From NCBI RefSeq assembly GCF_001894925.1, contig NZ_BCXD01000012.1, positions 62,001 to 126,000 of the forward strand: DNA of 64,000 nucleotides, read 5' to 3'. This stretch comes from Rhodococcus rhodnii NBRC 100604 (lineage in GTDB: Bacteria; Actinomycetota; Actinomycetes; Mycobacteriales; Mycobacteriaceae). The notes under the pieces were generated by a model that did no database searches, was not told the DNA's origin, and saw only the letters and a list, made by a program, of their open reading frames with translations. A program made the translations under genes and the position numbers. Of the stretch, positions 24,824 through 34,201 are shown one piece after another (positions within the stretch are counted from its first letter, which is position 1; each line of letters begins with the position of its first letter).

Positions 24824-26263
24824 GTGAGCGCCGATTCCGCAGGTAGTGCGATTCCCGACGTCCTGGCATCCCGTTACGCGAGCCCCGAGCTCGTCGAACT
24901 GTGGTCGCCGCGCACCAAGGTGATTCTCGAGCGGAGGCTGTGGCTCGCCGTGCTGCGCGCCCAGCTCGAGCTGGGCATCGACGTGCCGGACGGTGCGATC
25001 GAGGACTACGAGCGGGTGATCGAGAACGTCGATCTCGCGTCGATCGCGCAACGCGAGCGCGTCACCCGTCACGACGTGAAGGCGCGCATCGAGGAGTTCA
25101 ACGCGCTCGCCGGCCACGAGCAGATCCACAAGGGCATGACGAGCCGTGACCTCACGGAGAACGTCGAACAGCTCCAGATCCGGCAGTCGCTCGTCCACGT
25201 CCACGATCACGGCGTCGCGATCGCCGCGCGGCTCGCCGAGCGCGCCGCCCAGTACGGCAGCATCGTCATGGCCGGCCGCTCGCACAACGTCGCGGCGCAG
25301 GCCACGACCCTCGGCAAGCGGTTCGCGTCGGCCGCCGACGAACTGCTCGTCGCGCTGACCCGGTTGCGCGAGCTCATCGACCGGTACCCGCTCCGCGGCA
25401 TCAAGGGGCCGATGGGGACGGCACAGGACATGCTCGACCTGCTCGGCGGCGACGACGAGAAGCTCACGCGCCTCGAGCAGTCCATCGCGGCGCACCTCGG
25501 GTTCTCGTCGGTGCTCACGAGCGTCGGCCAGATCTACCCGCGCTCGCTCGACCACGACGTCGTGTCGGCGCTCGTGCAGGTCGCCGCGGGCCCGTCGTCG
25601 TTCGCGCACACGATCCGCCTCATGGCCGGGCACGAACTCGTCACCGAGGGCTTCCAGCCGGGGCAGGTCGGGTCGTCGGCGATGCCGCACAAGATGAACA
25701 CCCGCTCGTGCGAGCGCGTCAACGGCCTGCAGGTGGTGCTGCGCGGCTACGCGTCGATGGCGGCCGAGCTCGCGGGTGCACAGTGGAACGAGGGCGACGT
25801 GTTCTGCTCGGTCGTCCGCCGCGTCGCGCTGCCCGACTCGTTCTTCGCGATCGACGGCCTCATGGAGACGTTCCTGACGGTCCTCGCCGAGTTCGGTGCG
25901 TACCCGGCGGTGATCGAGAACGAACTGCAGCGCTACCTGCCGTTCCTCGCGACGACGAAGGTCCTCATGGCCGCGGTGCGAGCAGGCGTCGGACGCGAGA
26001 CGGCGCACGAGGCGATCAAGGAGAACGCCGTCGCCGTGGCGCTCGCGATGCGTGAGGAGGGCCGCGAGCCGGATCTGCTCGATCGGCTCGCCGACGATCC
26101 GCGACTGCCGCTCGGTCGCGACGAGCTCGACGTGCTGCTCGCCGACAAGTCCGCGTTCAGCGGTGCCGCCGAGGCGCAGGTCGCGGAGGTCGTCGCGGCC
26201 GTGGAGCGGCTCGTCGACGCCAACCCCGAGGCAGCGAAGTACGCCCCGTCGCCGATCCTCTAG
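24824..26263 (+). CDS. purB: Adenylosuccinate lyase
   Basis: 479 residues. Cleaves SAICAR to AICAR and adenylosuccinate to AMP. The fumarase-superfamily signature G-S-S-A-M-P-H-K-M-N is at about 283-292, and T-S-R-D-L-T-E-N-V lies near 107. The protein is full-length. Its stop overlaps the convergent MarR gene by four bases. Confidence 0.97.
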   Translation: MSADSAGSAIPDVLASRYASPELVELWSPRTKVILERRLWLAVLRAQLELGIDVPDGAIEDYERVIENVDLASIAQRERVTRHDVKARIEEFNALAGHEQIHKGMTSRDLTENVEQLQIRQSLVHVHDHGVAIAARLAERAAQYGSIVMAGRSHNVAAQATTLGKRFASAADELLVALTRLRELIDRYPLRGIKGPMGTAQDMLDLLGGDDEKLTRLEQSIAAHLGFSSVLTSVGQIYPRSLDHDVVSALVQVAAGPSSFAHTIRLMAGHELVTEGFQPGQVGSSAMPHKMNTRSCERVNGLQVVLRGYASMAAELAGAQWNEGDVFCSVVRRVALPDSFFAIDGLMETFLTVLAEFGAYPAVIENELQRYLPFLATTKVLMAAVRAGVGRETAHEAIKENAVAVALAMREEGREPDLLDRLADDPRLPLGRDELDVLLADKSAFSGAAEAQVAEVVAAVERLVDANPEAAKYAPSPIL

Positions 26264-26676
26264 ACGGCGGAGCCGCCCACCTTCTGCAGGAGGCGGCGCA
26301 ACTCCGCCCGCTCACCGGGGGTCAGGGTCGCGAAGAACTCGTCGGCGTCGGCATCGCGGGCGTCGCGCAACTCGGCGAGCACGCGCCGGCCCTCCTCGGT
26401 CGTGCGGACGCACGTCGCGCGGCGGTCCTGCTCGTCGGGGACGCGTTCGGTGAGGCCGCGTTCGTCGAGGCGATCGACGACCTCCGTCGCCGACCGCGGC
26501 GCGATCCGCAGCTCACGGGCGATCTCGCCGAGCCGGGGACGTTCCTCGCGTTCGATCACGCGCAGTGCCCGGAACTCGTGCGGCGAGAGCTGCCACGGCT
26601 CGAGCGTGCGGAACCAGCGCCTGCGCAGTGAGTGCGCCGTCTCGATCACGAGATCGCGGAGGGAGTCGTCACGCAT
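26260..26676 (-). CDS. MarR-family regulator
   Basis: 138 residues. The winged HTH has L-S-P-H-E-F-R-A-L-R-V-I, L-G-E-I-A-R-E-L-R-I-A-P-R-S-A-T-E-V-V-D-R-L and the wing D-E-Q-D-R-R-A-T-C-V. Divergent from the ABC exporter gene with a palindrome between them, so it probably represses that exporter and itself. The effector is unknown, likely a toxic small molecule. Confidence 0.9.
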   Translation of the reverse strand: MRDDSLRDLVIETAHSLRRRWFRTLEPWQLSPHEFRALRVIEREERPRLGEIARELRIAPRSATEVVDRLDERGLTERVPDEQDRRATCVRTTEEGRRVLAELRDARDADADEFFATLTPGERAELRRLLQKVGGSAV

Positions 26677-26689
26677 GATGCTGAGCTTA

Positions 26690-26726
26690 CCTCACTTGAC
26701 AGGTGCCATACTGTGAGGCAACCTCA
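26690..26726. promoter_or_regulatory. Probable MarR operator between marR-type gene and ABC exporter
   Basis: TGAGG-CAA-CCTCA (26714-26726) is a perfect 5-base inverted repeat. CCTCAC at 26690-26695 forms a second inverted pair with GTGAGG at 26713-26718. A TTGACA lies at 26696-26701. Confidence 0.5.
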
Positions 26727-26760
26727 ATAAGTATCTTTCTTCAGGAGAGGGGGTGGTTCG

Positions 26761-28583
26761 ATGGAGAGCCCCCGACGCGGTGGTCCCGCCAAGCTCGACC
26801 CCGCAGACCGCGAACAACTCGATCGCCGACCGGTGAGCCTGCGGCGGATCGGGCGACTGTTCGCCCCGTACCGCATCAGGATCGCGATCGTCGTCGTCCT
26901 CATCGTCGCGGCATCGCTCGTCACGCTCGCCAATCCGTTCCTCGTGCGCGCGGTGATCGACCGCGCCATCCCGGACCAGGACGTCCCGCTGCTGGTGTGG
27001 GCCGTCGCCGCGATGATCGGCATCACGATCGTGAGTTCGGTGCTCGGCGTCGTGCAGACCTGGATCTCGACGACCGTCGGCCAGCACGTCATGCACGACC
27101 TGCGCACCCGCGTGTTCGATCACCTGCAACGCCAGTCGCTCGGCTTCTTCACCCGCACCCGTGGCGGTGAGGTGCAGTCGCGGCTCACCAACGACATCGG
27201 CGGGATGCAGTCCGTCGTCACCTCCACCGCGACGTCGATCGCCGCGAACGTCACCACCGTCGTCGGAACGGCGGTCGCGATGGCGGCGCTGAGCTGGCGG
27301 CTGTCGCTGCTCTCGCTCGTCGTCCTGCCGCCCGCGATCTGGGTGACCCGCAAGGTCGCCAGGATGCGCCGGGAGATCACGACGCAGCGCCAGCGCACGC
27401 TCGCCGACATGCAGACCCAGATCGAGGAGGGCCTGTCGATCGGCGGAGTGCAACTCGGCAAGACCCTCGGCGCGGGACCCGCGCTCTCGGAGCGATTCGG
27501 CGACACCTCGCACCGTCTCGTGGATCTCGAAGTGCGATCACAACTCTCGGGTCGCTGGCGCATGGCGACGATGAACATCGTCTTCGCCGCGATTCCCGCC
27601 CTGCTGTATCTCGTCGCAGGCCTGCCGGCGACGTCGGGCGGGATGACGATCGGAACGCTCGTCGCCTTCACAGGGTTGCAGGGCGCGCTGTTCCGGCCCC
27701 TCATGAGCCTGCTCGACGTCGGCGTGAGCGTCGCGAGTTCGCTCGCGCTCTTCAGCCGCATCTTCGAGTACCTCGATCTTCCGGTCGACATCGCCGACCC
27801 GGAGAAGCCGGTCGCGATGCCGCCCACCACGCCGGGGGCGGTGCGTTTCGACGACGTCGGATTCCGCTACGAGGGCGCCGACCGTGATGCGCTGGACGGC
27901 ATCGACATCGACGTTCCCGCCGGATCGTCGCTCGCGCTCGTCGGCGAGACGGGTTCGGGCAAGACGACACTCGCGTCGCTCGTGCCGAGGCTGCACGACG
28001 TGGAGAGCGGCGCCGTGCGGATCGACGGCGTCGACGTCCGCGACATCGCCCTCGCCGATCTCGCCGGCATCGTCGGCGTCGTGGCGCAGGAGACCTATCT
28101 GCTGCACGCGAGCATTCGGGAGAACCTGCGCCACGCGCGGCCCGACGCGACCGACGCGGAGATCGAGCAGGCGGCGCGCGCGGCACAGGTGCACGACCTG
28201 ATCGCGTCGCTGCCCGACGGATACGACACCGTCGTCGGTGCGAGGGGACACCGGTTCTCCGGTGGTGAGAAGCAGCGCATCGCTCTCGCGCGGACGCTGT
28301 GCGCGATCCGCGGATCCTCGTGCTCGACGAGGCGACGAGCGCACTCGACAACGACACCGAGCGTGCCGTCCAGGCCGCGATCGACACCGCGAGCCGCGGC
28401 CGCACGACCATCACCGTCGCGCACCGGCTTTCGACGATACGCGACGCCGATCGCATCGTCGTCCTCGATCACGGACGGGTCGCCGAACACGGCACGCACG
28501 ACGAACTCGTCGCACGGGGCGGCAAGTACGCGCACCTGCTTGCTCGCAGTGACGAGCACGGGCGAATCGCCGTCGCAGGCTGA
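26761..28583 (+). pseudogene. ABC exporter (permease-ATPase fusion) with a one-base frameshift
   Basis: A half-transporter with a six-helix export domain (about 30-320) and a nucleotide-binding domain: Walker A G-E-T-G-S-G-K-T-T near 397, Q-loop V-V-A-Q-E-T-Y-L, signature F-S-G-G-E-K-Q-R. The first frame reads to R-T-L at 28299. Walker B, the D-loop and the H-loop ([21 protein letters not shown]) continue in another frame to 28583. One missing base in what should be CTGCTGCGC (now CTGTGCGC) explains it. Without repair the protein would lose its catalytic acid and switch histidine and run on to 28662. It may be a natural null allele or a sequencing error. RBS AGGAGAGGGGG is intact. Confidence 0.8.
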
Positions 28584-28661
28584 GCGCCGGGGCGCCACGT
28601 TTCGAGTCGGTTACGTCCGGCGTCACCGGTTGCGTATGGCGAGTATCACCCGCATGCTCTA

Positions 28662-28686
28662 ACTGTATTCAACACTGTATGCAGTT
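28662..28686 (+). promoter_or_regulatory. Direct and inverted repeats before the flavin oxidoreductase gene
   Basis: ACTGTAT occurs at 28662-28668 and 28674-28680, 12 bases apart. AACTG (28661-28665) and CAGTT (28682-28686) form flanking inverted arms. The cluster is 15 bases before the GTG and overlaps the expected promoter. A GntR- or TetR-type site is possible; no regulator is adjacent. Confidence 0.4.
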
Positions 28687-28700
28687 TGATCGGAGTTGAC

Positions 28701-30635
28701 GTGACGTTTCCCGCTCTGTTCTCGCCCGGTCGCATCGGACCCGTGGAGATCCGCAATCGCGTGCTCAAGTCGCCGCAGAGTACGGCGACGTCGAACCCCG
28801 ACGGCACCGTGACGCAGCGAACGGTGAATCACTATCGCCGACTGGGCGAAGGGGGCGTTGGGCTCGTCATGCTCGAATACAGCCACGTCGACGACGACGC
28901 GAGCAAGGCGATCCACAACCAACTGGGCAACTCGCGCCGCGAGCACGTCGCCGGACTCGGTTGGGTGGCCGACGAGGTTCACTCGACCGGCGCGAAGGTC
29001 GGCTTGCAGATCGCTCACGGCGGGCGGCAGAAGTTTCTCGGGACCGCGCCCATCAAGTCGGCGACCGACTCGTCGTGGTCCGACATCGAAGATCAGTACG
29101 GCGTGGTGCCGACGCCGATGACGATCGATGAGATCGACGGGGTGGTGACGGCTTTCGGCCAGGCTGCGGCGCGGGCGCATGCGGCGCGCTTCGACATCGT
29201 CGAGGTACATGCGGGACACGGCTATCTGATCACGAACTTCCTTTCGCCACACACCAATTGGCGCGACGACGAGTACGGCGGCAGCTTCGAGAACCGAGCG
29301 CGCCTGCTTCTGCGCATAGTCGACGAGATCCGAGCTTCGGTGCCGCGGGCGTTCCCCCTGAGCATCCGGCTGTCGGTGAGCGACTACGAGCCGGACGGGA
29401 TCCCGATCGACGAGACCGTCACGTTGGCACGGCTGCTCGAGGAGCACGGCGTCGACGTACTGCACTGCTCGGGCGGCCATCACGCGGGACTCGAGTGGGA
29501 GGTCAGCCCGTGGTATCAGGTACGGACGCCGCACCGATGGGGGTGGGAAGCGATCAAGGCGGCGGTCACCATCCCGGTCATCGCGTCCGGCTCGATCGTC
29601 GATCCCGAGACGGCGGAAGACATCGTGGCGTCCGGGTCGGCCGATTTCGTCTCGCTCGGTCGGCCGATGCTCGCTGATCCGGACTGGGTCGCCAAGGCAC
29701 AGTCGGGGCGGGTCCTCGAGATCACGCCGTGCATTCGATGCAACGACGGTTGCCTGCATCGCGGACTCAACCAGGGGCGCAGCGCGGGCTGCAGCGTCAA
29801 TCCCTCGGTGACAGAAGAGGGACGGTTCCCGATCGAACTCGCACCCTCGCCCCGCGAGGTGGCCGTCGTCGGAGGCGGCCCGGCTGGCTTGAAAGCCGCT
29901 GCGATCCTCCACGATCGAGGACACACCGTCACGATCCACGAACCGGGCGAGCTCGGTGGTGCGCTGGCTCACGCGAACGGTTTCGAGGTCAAACGCGATC
30001 TGTCGGCGCTCGTCCGTCACCTGGTGCACGAGGTGGCGCGGCGCGGCATCACCGTCGTCCCCGAGTTCGCGACCGCGGAGTCGCTGTGCGCCGGGGGCGC
30101 AGAGACCGTCGTGATCGCCACCGGCGCGGTGCCGCGGAAGCCGCACTTCCCGATCTCGGGGGAGCACCGGATCCTCCACGCAGGCGATGTCCGTTCCGTC
30201 GACGTACCGCGTGGTGACGTCGTGGTGATCGGAGGTGGGCTTCAGGGATGCGAAGCGGCGCTGCGCCTGGCGGAGACGGGCAGCGCGAAGGTGACCATCG
30301 TCGAGCAGGGGCCCCGGATCCTGGCGAACGACGAGGTCTTCACCGATCGTGAGCGTCTGCCGTTGTTCCTCGACGCCGCGTCGGTGGAGATTCGGACAGC
30401 CGCGGCCGTGACCGCGATCGACGAAGCGGGAGTGCATGTCCGGAGCGACGCGGGAGAGGACGTGCTGAACGCCAACACGGTGGTGCTGGCGTTGGGCCGC
30501 GCGAACGACGAGTCTCGGCTCGCCGCAGACCTACGCGACCGCGGAGTCGCGGTATCCGTGATCGGCTCGGCGGAGCGGCCGGGCAGGGTGTTCGACGCCA
30601 TCCACTCCGCGTTCTTCACGGCGCGGCAGGTATAG
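28701..30635 (+). CDS. NADH:flavin oxidoreductase, 2,4-dienoyl-CoA reductase type
   Basis: 644 residues from GTG 28701 (GGAG six bases before; the upstream in-frame TTG at 28686 lacks this). The N-terminal old-yellow-enzyme barrel (1-340) binds FMN and has H-A-G-H-G-Y-L-I-T-N-F-L-S-P and N-R-A-R-L-L-L. Four cysteines for a 4Fe-4S cluster follow at C344, C347, C351 and C364. The C-terminal FAD/NAD(P) domains have V-V-G-G-G-P-A-G near 388 and V-I-G-G-G-L-Q-G. Length and order match FadH-like and BaiCD-like enzymes that reduce enoate double bonds. The substrate is undetermined. Confidence 0.9.
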   Translation: MTFPALFSPGRIGPVEIRNRVLKSPQSTATSNPDGTVTQRTVNHYRRLGEGGVGLVMLEYSHVDDDASKAIHNQLGNSRREHVAGLGWVADEVHSTGAKVGLQIAHGGRQKFLGTAPIKSATDSSWSDIEDQYGVVPTPMTIDEIDGVVTAFGQAAARAHAARFDIVEVHAGHGYLITNFLSPHTNWRDDEYGGSFENRARLLLRIVDEIRASVPRAFPLSIRLSVSDYEPDGIPIDETVTLARLLEEHGVDVLHCSGGHHAGLEWEVSPWYQVRTPHRWGWEAIKAAVTIPVIASGSIVDPETAEDIVASGSADFVSLGRPMLADPDWVAKAQSGRVLEITPCIRCNDGCLHRGLNQGRSAGCSVNPSVTEEGRFPIELAPSPREVAVVGGGPAGLKAAAILHDRGHTVTIHEPGELGGALAHANGFEVKRDLSALVRHLVHEVARRGITVVPEFATAESLCAGGAETVVIATGAVPRKPHFPISGEHRILHAGDVRSVDVPRGDVVVIGGGLQGCEAALRLAETGSAKVTIVEQGPRILANDEVFTDRERLPLFLDAASVEIRTAAAVTAIDEAGVHVRSDAGEDVLNANTVVLALGRANDESRLAADLRDRGVAVSVIGSAERPGRVFDAIHSAFFTARQV

Positions 30636-30638
30636 GAG

Positions 30639-32051
30639 TCAGCGCACGGCTTCGGCTCGTCGTCCCGGCATGAACGCGGCGACGGCGATCATGGCGACGG
30701 CGCACAGGAAACAGCCGACGAACACCGGATGGATTCCGGCCGCGACCTCGGTGGGTGCGGCGTCGTCGAGGGACGTGACGCGGGAGCCGACGATCGCACC
30801 GAAGATCGCGATGCCGACGGCGGATCCGATCGAGCGGGCGAACATGTTCGTCGCCGTCACGACGCCGCGATGGTTCCATTCGACACTCGCCTGCGCCGCG
30901 ATGAGCGTCGGGCTCGCGGTCAGTCCCATGCCGAGGCCGACGACGAATGCTGCCGCTGCGATCTGCCAGATCGCGGCGGATTCGTCGAGCAGAAGCAGCA
31001 GAGCGGTACCGACGCTCGCTGCCACCGCCCCGACGAGCGCGGACACCCGGAACCCGGCGCGCAGATAGAGCTTGCCCGCGTTCGACGCGGCGATCGGCCA
31101 GCCGATCGTGAGGGTCGCGACGGCGAAACCCGCGACGAGCGGGCCGACGCCGAGCGCGCCCTGCGCGAACGTCGGGACGTAGCTCGTCAGGCCGAGCACG
31201 ACGGCGCCGATCAGCAACGACAGCACGGTGCTCGCGACGAGGACGCGCCGCGTCAGCACCCAGAGCGGCAGGATCGGCTCGGCCGCGCGTCGCTCAACGA
31301 GGACGAAGGCAACGAGCAGTACGCCCGCCGCGCCGAACACCCCGATGCTCGTCGGCGACGCCCACGCCCACTGCTGGCCGCCCTCGAGCAGCCCGAGAAT
31401 CGCGAGTGTCGCGCCGCCCGCGAGAAGCATCGCCCCCATGTAGTCGATGCTGCGCTTCTCGCGCGGCGCCGTCTCGTGGAAGTTGCGCAGCAGAACGACG
31501 GCGGCGATCAGGCACAGCGGGATGTTGACGAAGAAGATCCACCGCCACGTGAGGTATTCCGCGAACAGACCACCGAGAGACGGGCCGAGGACGGCCGACA
31601 TGCCCCACACGCTCGCGAGATAGCCCTGAGCCTTGGCGCGTTCGGCGACCGTGTAGATGTCGCCGGCGATCGTGAGGCTCATCGGTTGCACGGCACCGGC
31701 GCCGAGCCCCTGGATGGCGCGGAACGCGATGAGCGCGGGCATGCTCCACGCGAGGCCGCACAGAATCGAACCGACGAGGAACGTTGCGATCCCCGCGAGC
31801 ATCACGGGCTTGCGGCCGACGATGTCGGAGAGCTTCCCGCTGATCGGCGTCGCCACGGCCTGCGCCAGCAGGTACGCGGAGAACAGCCACGGGAAGGATG
31901 TGAAGCCGCCGAGGTCGTCGACGATGGTGACCACCGCCGTCACGATGATCGTGGCATCCAGCGCCACAAGCGACGTCGTCAGCATCAGCGATGCCAGGAT
32001 CGGTCCACGCTCGGACCGGAACCCGACGCTCACTGAGGTGTCGTTCGCCAT
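30639..32051 (-). CDS. MFS transporter, multidrug-resistance type
   Basis: 470 residues from ATG 32051. DHA-type exporter marks are L-V-A-L-D-A-T-I-I-V-T-A-V in helix 1, G-K-L-S-D-I-V-G-R-K-P-V in loop 2-3, and F-R-A-I-Q-G-L-G-A-G in helix 4. Motif C-like A-V-L-G-P-S-L-G-G is in helix 5, indicating drug:H+ antiport. There are about 13-14 hydrophobic segments. Convergent with the flavin reductase gene (3-base gap). No regulator is adjacent. Confidence 0.87.
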   Translation of the reverse strand: MANDTSVSVGFRSERGPILASLMLTTSLVALDATIIVTAVVTIVDDLGGFTSFPWLFSAYLLAQAVATPISGKLSDIVGRKPVMLAGIATFLVGSILCGLAWSMPALIAFRAIQGLGAGAVQPMSLTIAGDIYTVAERAKAQGYLASVWGMSAVLGPSLGGLFAEYLTWRWIFFVNIPLCLIAAVVLLRNFHETAPREKRSIDYMGAMLLAGGATLAILGLLEGGQQWAWASPTSIGVFGAAGVLLVAFVLVERRAAEPILPLWVLTRRVLVASTVLSLLIGAVVLGLTSYVPTFAQGALGVGPLVAGFAVATLTIGWPIAASNAGKLYLRAGFRVSALVGAVAASVGTALLLLLDESAAIWQIAAAAFVVGLGMGLTASPTLIAAQASVEWNHRGVVTATNMFARSIGSAVGIAIFGAIVGSRVTSLDDAAPTEVAAGIHPVFVGCFLCAVAMIAVAAFMPGRRAEAVR

Positions 32052-32175
32052 GCAAAGCACCCTATGTGGTGTGGGAATCGGCACCCGCACCAGCACGCGG
32101 ACATGGGCGACCTCCATCGCGACCTGTCGATGGATGCAGCGCTCGACGTCGGATGCCGCGATCGCGCCGCAGACC

Positions 32176-33471
32176 TCAGGCCCCGGCGGCCCAGAACGCC
32201 GGTGAGTCGGGTTCGGTGTCGTAGACCTGCCCGTCGGGCATCGTCCAGCGCAGCAGCCCGTCGCCGAGTTGCTGTACGGCCATGCGGCCCTGGGTTTTCC
32301 AGCGGTGGTGGCGTCGGCAGAGGCAGGCGAGGTTCGCTTCCTCGGTCCTGCCGCCCTCGCTGGAATTTGCGTGGTCGAACGGGATCGTGTGGTCGATGTC
32401 GCACGACGTTGCGGGGACCGGGCAGTGCGGGAAGCGGCACACCCCGTCACGCGCGCGGATCCGGTCCGCGAGGGCACGAGGGATGCGATAGCGCAGGGCC
32501 GCGATGTCCGGTGCCGGCTCGACCGGATCGACTGCACTGACGTGGATCCGCTGCGTCGCGGAGTACGCGATCGCCTCACGCACGGTCTCTGGATCGAGCG
32601 GACCCACACCGGGCAGGAACCCGACGCCCACGATTCCCGCGGAACCGGCGGCACCGGCACCGAACGATCCGCCACCGATCGATCCGTCGCTCACGACGAT
32701 CTGCACCAACGGCCCCCGCTTGCCCGCGGCCGGAACAGCGGTCGCGCAGTCGTCACGCCCACACCCACACGTGAGCCGCCCACTCCCATCGGCCAGAGCG
32801 ACAAGTGCATCGGCATGACGCTGCGGCATGGAGCGCTCGTCACCCGCGCAGACATCGCCGATGGCCATCTCCTTCAGCCGGTTCCAGATCGTGGCGGCAT
32901 CCAGTGACGGCAGCTCACCGGACAGGAACGCCATGCCGTCGTCGCACTGCATGACCGAGATGTACCGCTCCTGTTTCGCGCGAGCAGCGCGTTCCGCGAA
33001 CCCCGCCCGGTCGTACCGCGCCACCAAACGACGGAGTCGTCCGCTCAAGCGTGCCGGCGATAGCCGGTCGATCGGGCCCCGCGCGAACAGCGCAGCCTCC
33101 ACGATGCGAGCTTTCTCGTCGGACAGGTTCTGCAGCAGGTTGTGGATCGTGCGGACCTGCGCCAGATCCAGCTCACCCACCGAGAATGCCCCGTCCGTCA
33201 ACAGCAGCCGCGCGTCGAGCTCGCGGCACAACGTGATCGCGAACCACACCCGGCCTTCACTCATCCCGAGTGCCAGCGCGACCTCGTTCGCCGCCGACTC
33301 CCCGGGAACGAGCCCGAACTCGGACTCCTCCGCCGCGACTCGCGCCGCGTGGAATCCGCCGATCGCACGGATCTGCCGATACTCCGCACGCGCCAACACG
33401 CGCTTGGACTCGACCAGTCCCGATGCCTCTACCAGCTCGTTTCCCGAGCCGCCCCCACCCGAATCGAACAT
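32176..33471 (-). CDS. DUF222 / HNH endonuclease domain protein
   Basis: 431 residues from ATG 33471. The N-terminal DUF222 region (about 20-280) is helical. The C-terminal HNH nuclease motif reads C-D-I-D-H-T-I-P-F-D-H, then N-L-A-C-L-C-R-R-H-H-R-W-K, with zinc-type cysteines (C-R-F-P-H-C). This family (13E12-type) is multicopy in many high-GC actinobacteria, has no settled role and often behaves like a mobile or variable element. A TAGGCT -10 seven bases before the ATG predicts leaderless expression. Codon use looks like its neighbours. Confidence 0.88.
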   Translation of the reverse strand: MFDSGGGGSGNELVEASGLVESKRVLARAEYRQIRAIGGFHAARVAAEESEFGLVPGESAANEVALALGMSEGRVWFAITLCRELDARLLLTDGAFSVGELDLAQVRTIHNLLQNLSDEKARIVEAALFARGPIDRLSPARLSGRLRRLVARYDRAGFAERAARAKQERYISVMQCDDGMAFLSGELPSLDAATIWNRLKEMAIGDVCAGDERSMPQRHADALVALADGSGRLTCGCGRDDCATAVPAAGKRGPLVQIVVSDGSIGGGSFGAGAAGSAGIVGVGFLPGVGPLDPETVREAIAYSATQRIHVSAVDPVEPAPDIAALRYRIPRALADRIRARDGVCRFPHCPVPATSCDIDHTIPFDHANSSEGGRTEEANLACLCRRHHRWKTQGRMAVQQLGDGLLRWTMPDGQVYDTEPDSPAFWAAGA

Positions 33472-33478
33472 GTAAGCG

Positions 33479-33484
33479 AGCCTA
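33479..33484 (-). promoter_or_regulatory. -10 box of the HNH gene, leaderless
   Basis: TAGGCT on the minus strand, seven bases before the ATG at 33471; the same hexamer as before purD. Confidence 0.4.
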
Positions 33485-33583
33485 TACCGACCCACCGACA
33501 CACCGTCGCGTCCGACGGTTCGGCGCGTGCCGGCCCTCTTCATGGGTCACGATGACAGGGTCCACGACGTCAGGTACAGCTCG

Positions 33584-34201
33584 ATGAAGATCGACTTCAA
33601 GAAGACCCTCGACACCTACCGGGCACGACGCGGAGTGTTCCGGATCGTGGAGGTGCCACCCCTGCGTTACCTCATGATCGACGGCCACGGTGATCCCAAC
33701 ACGTCGCGCGAGTACGTCGATGCACTCGCGGCGCTGTATCCGGTCGCCTACACGCTGAAGTTCGCGAGCAAACGGGGACTCGATCGCGACTACGTCGTTC
33801 CGCCGCTGGAGGCGTTGTGGTGGGCCGAGGACATGACGTCCTTCACCGTGAATCGCGACAAGTCGCAATGGGAGTGGACCGCCATGCTCATGGTCCCCGA
33901 CTGGGCCGGTGACGACATGGTCGCCGCGGCGATCGAGACCGTCGGCGCGAAGAGCGATCCGCCGGCGGCACTCGGCAGGATCCGGATCGAGACGCTTCGC
34001 GAGGGAACGGTCGTCCAGACACTGCACGTCGGTTCGTACGACGACGAAGCCGCCGTGCTCGCGGAACTGCACGACGACTTCGTCCCGAACTCCGGATTGC
34101 GCATGACCGGACGGCATCACGAGATCTACCTCAGCGACCCGCGACGAGTCGAGCCCGCGAAGCTCCGGACGATCCTGCGGCAACCGGTCGTCCCGGCCTA
34201 G
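33584..34201 (+). CDS. GyrI-like domain protein
   Basis: 205 residues from ATG 33584. The stretch E-V-P-P-L-R-Y-L-M-I-D-G-H-G-D-P-N is typical of stand-alone GyrI-like (SOUL/GyrI superfamily) small-molecule-binding proteins, as is E-A-L-W-W-A-E-D. No DNA-binding domain is fused. Homologues are thought to bind or hydrolyse lipophilic compounds; the role here is unknown. Its end overlaps the convergent MFS gene by four bases. Confidence 0.75.
   Translation: MKIDFKKTLDTYRARRGVFRIVEVPPLRYLMIDGHGDPNTSREYVDALAALYPVAYTLKFASKRGLDRDYVVPPLEALWWAEDMTSFTVNRDKSQWEWTAMLMVPDWAGDDMVAAAIETVGAKSDPPAALGRIRIETLREGTVVQTLHVGSYDDEAAVLAELHDDFVPNSGLRMTGRHHEIYLSDPRRVEPAKLRTILRQPVVPA

Noticed and set aside
26696-26712. 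TTGACA plus CATACT as a promoter for the ABC exporter
   Set aside because: The two hexamers are only five bases apart, too close for a sigma-70-type promoter; kept only as part of the operator region.
32176-33471. HNH protein as part of a mobile intron, intein or restriction island
   Set aside because: DUF222-HNH genes are ordinary multicopy genes in actinobacteria; no flanking repeats, methylase or intein splice motifs are visible.
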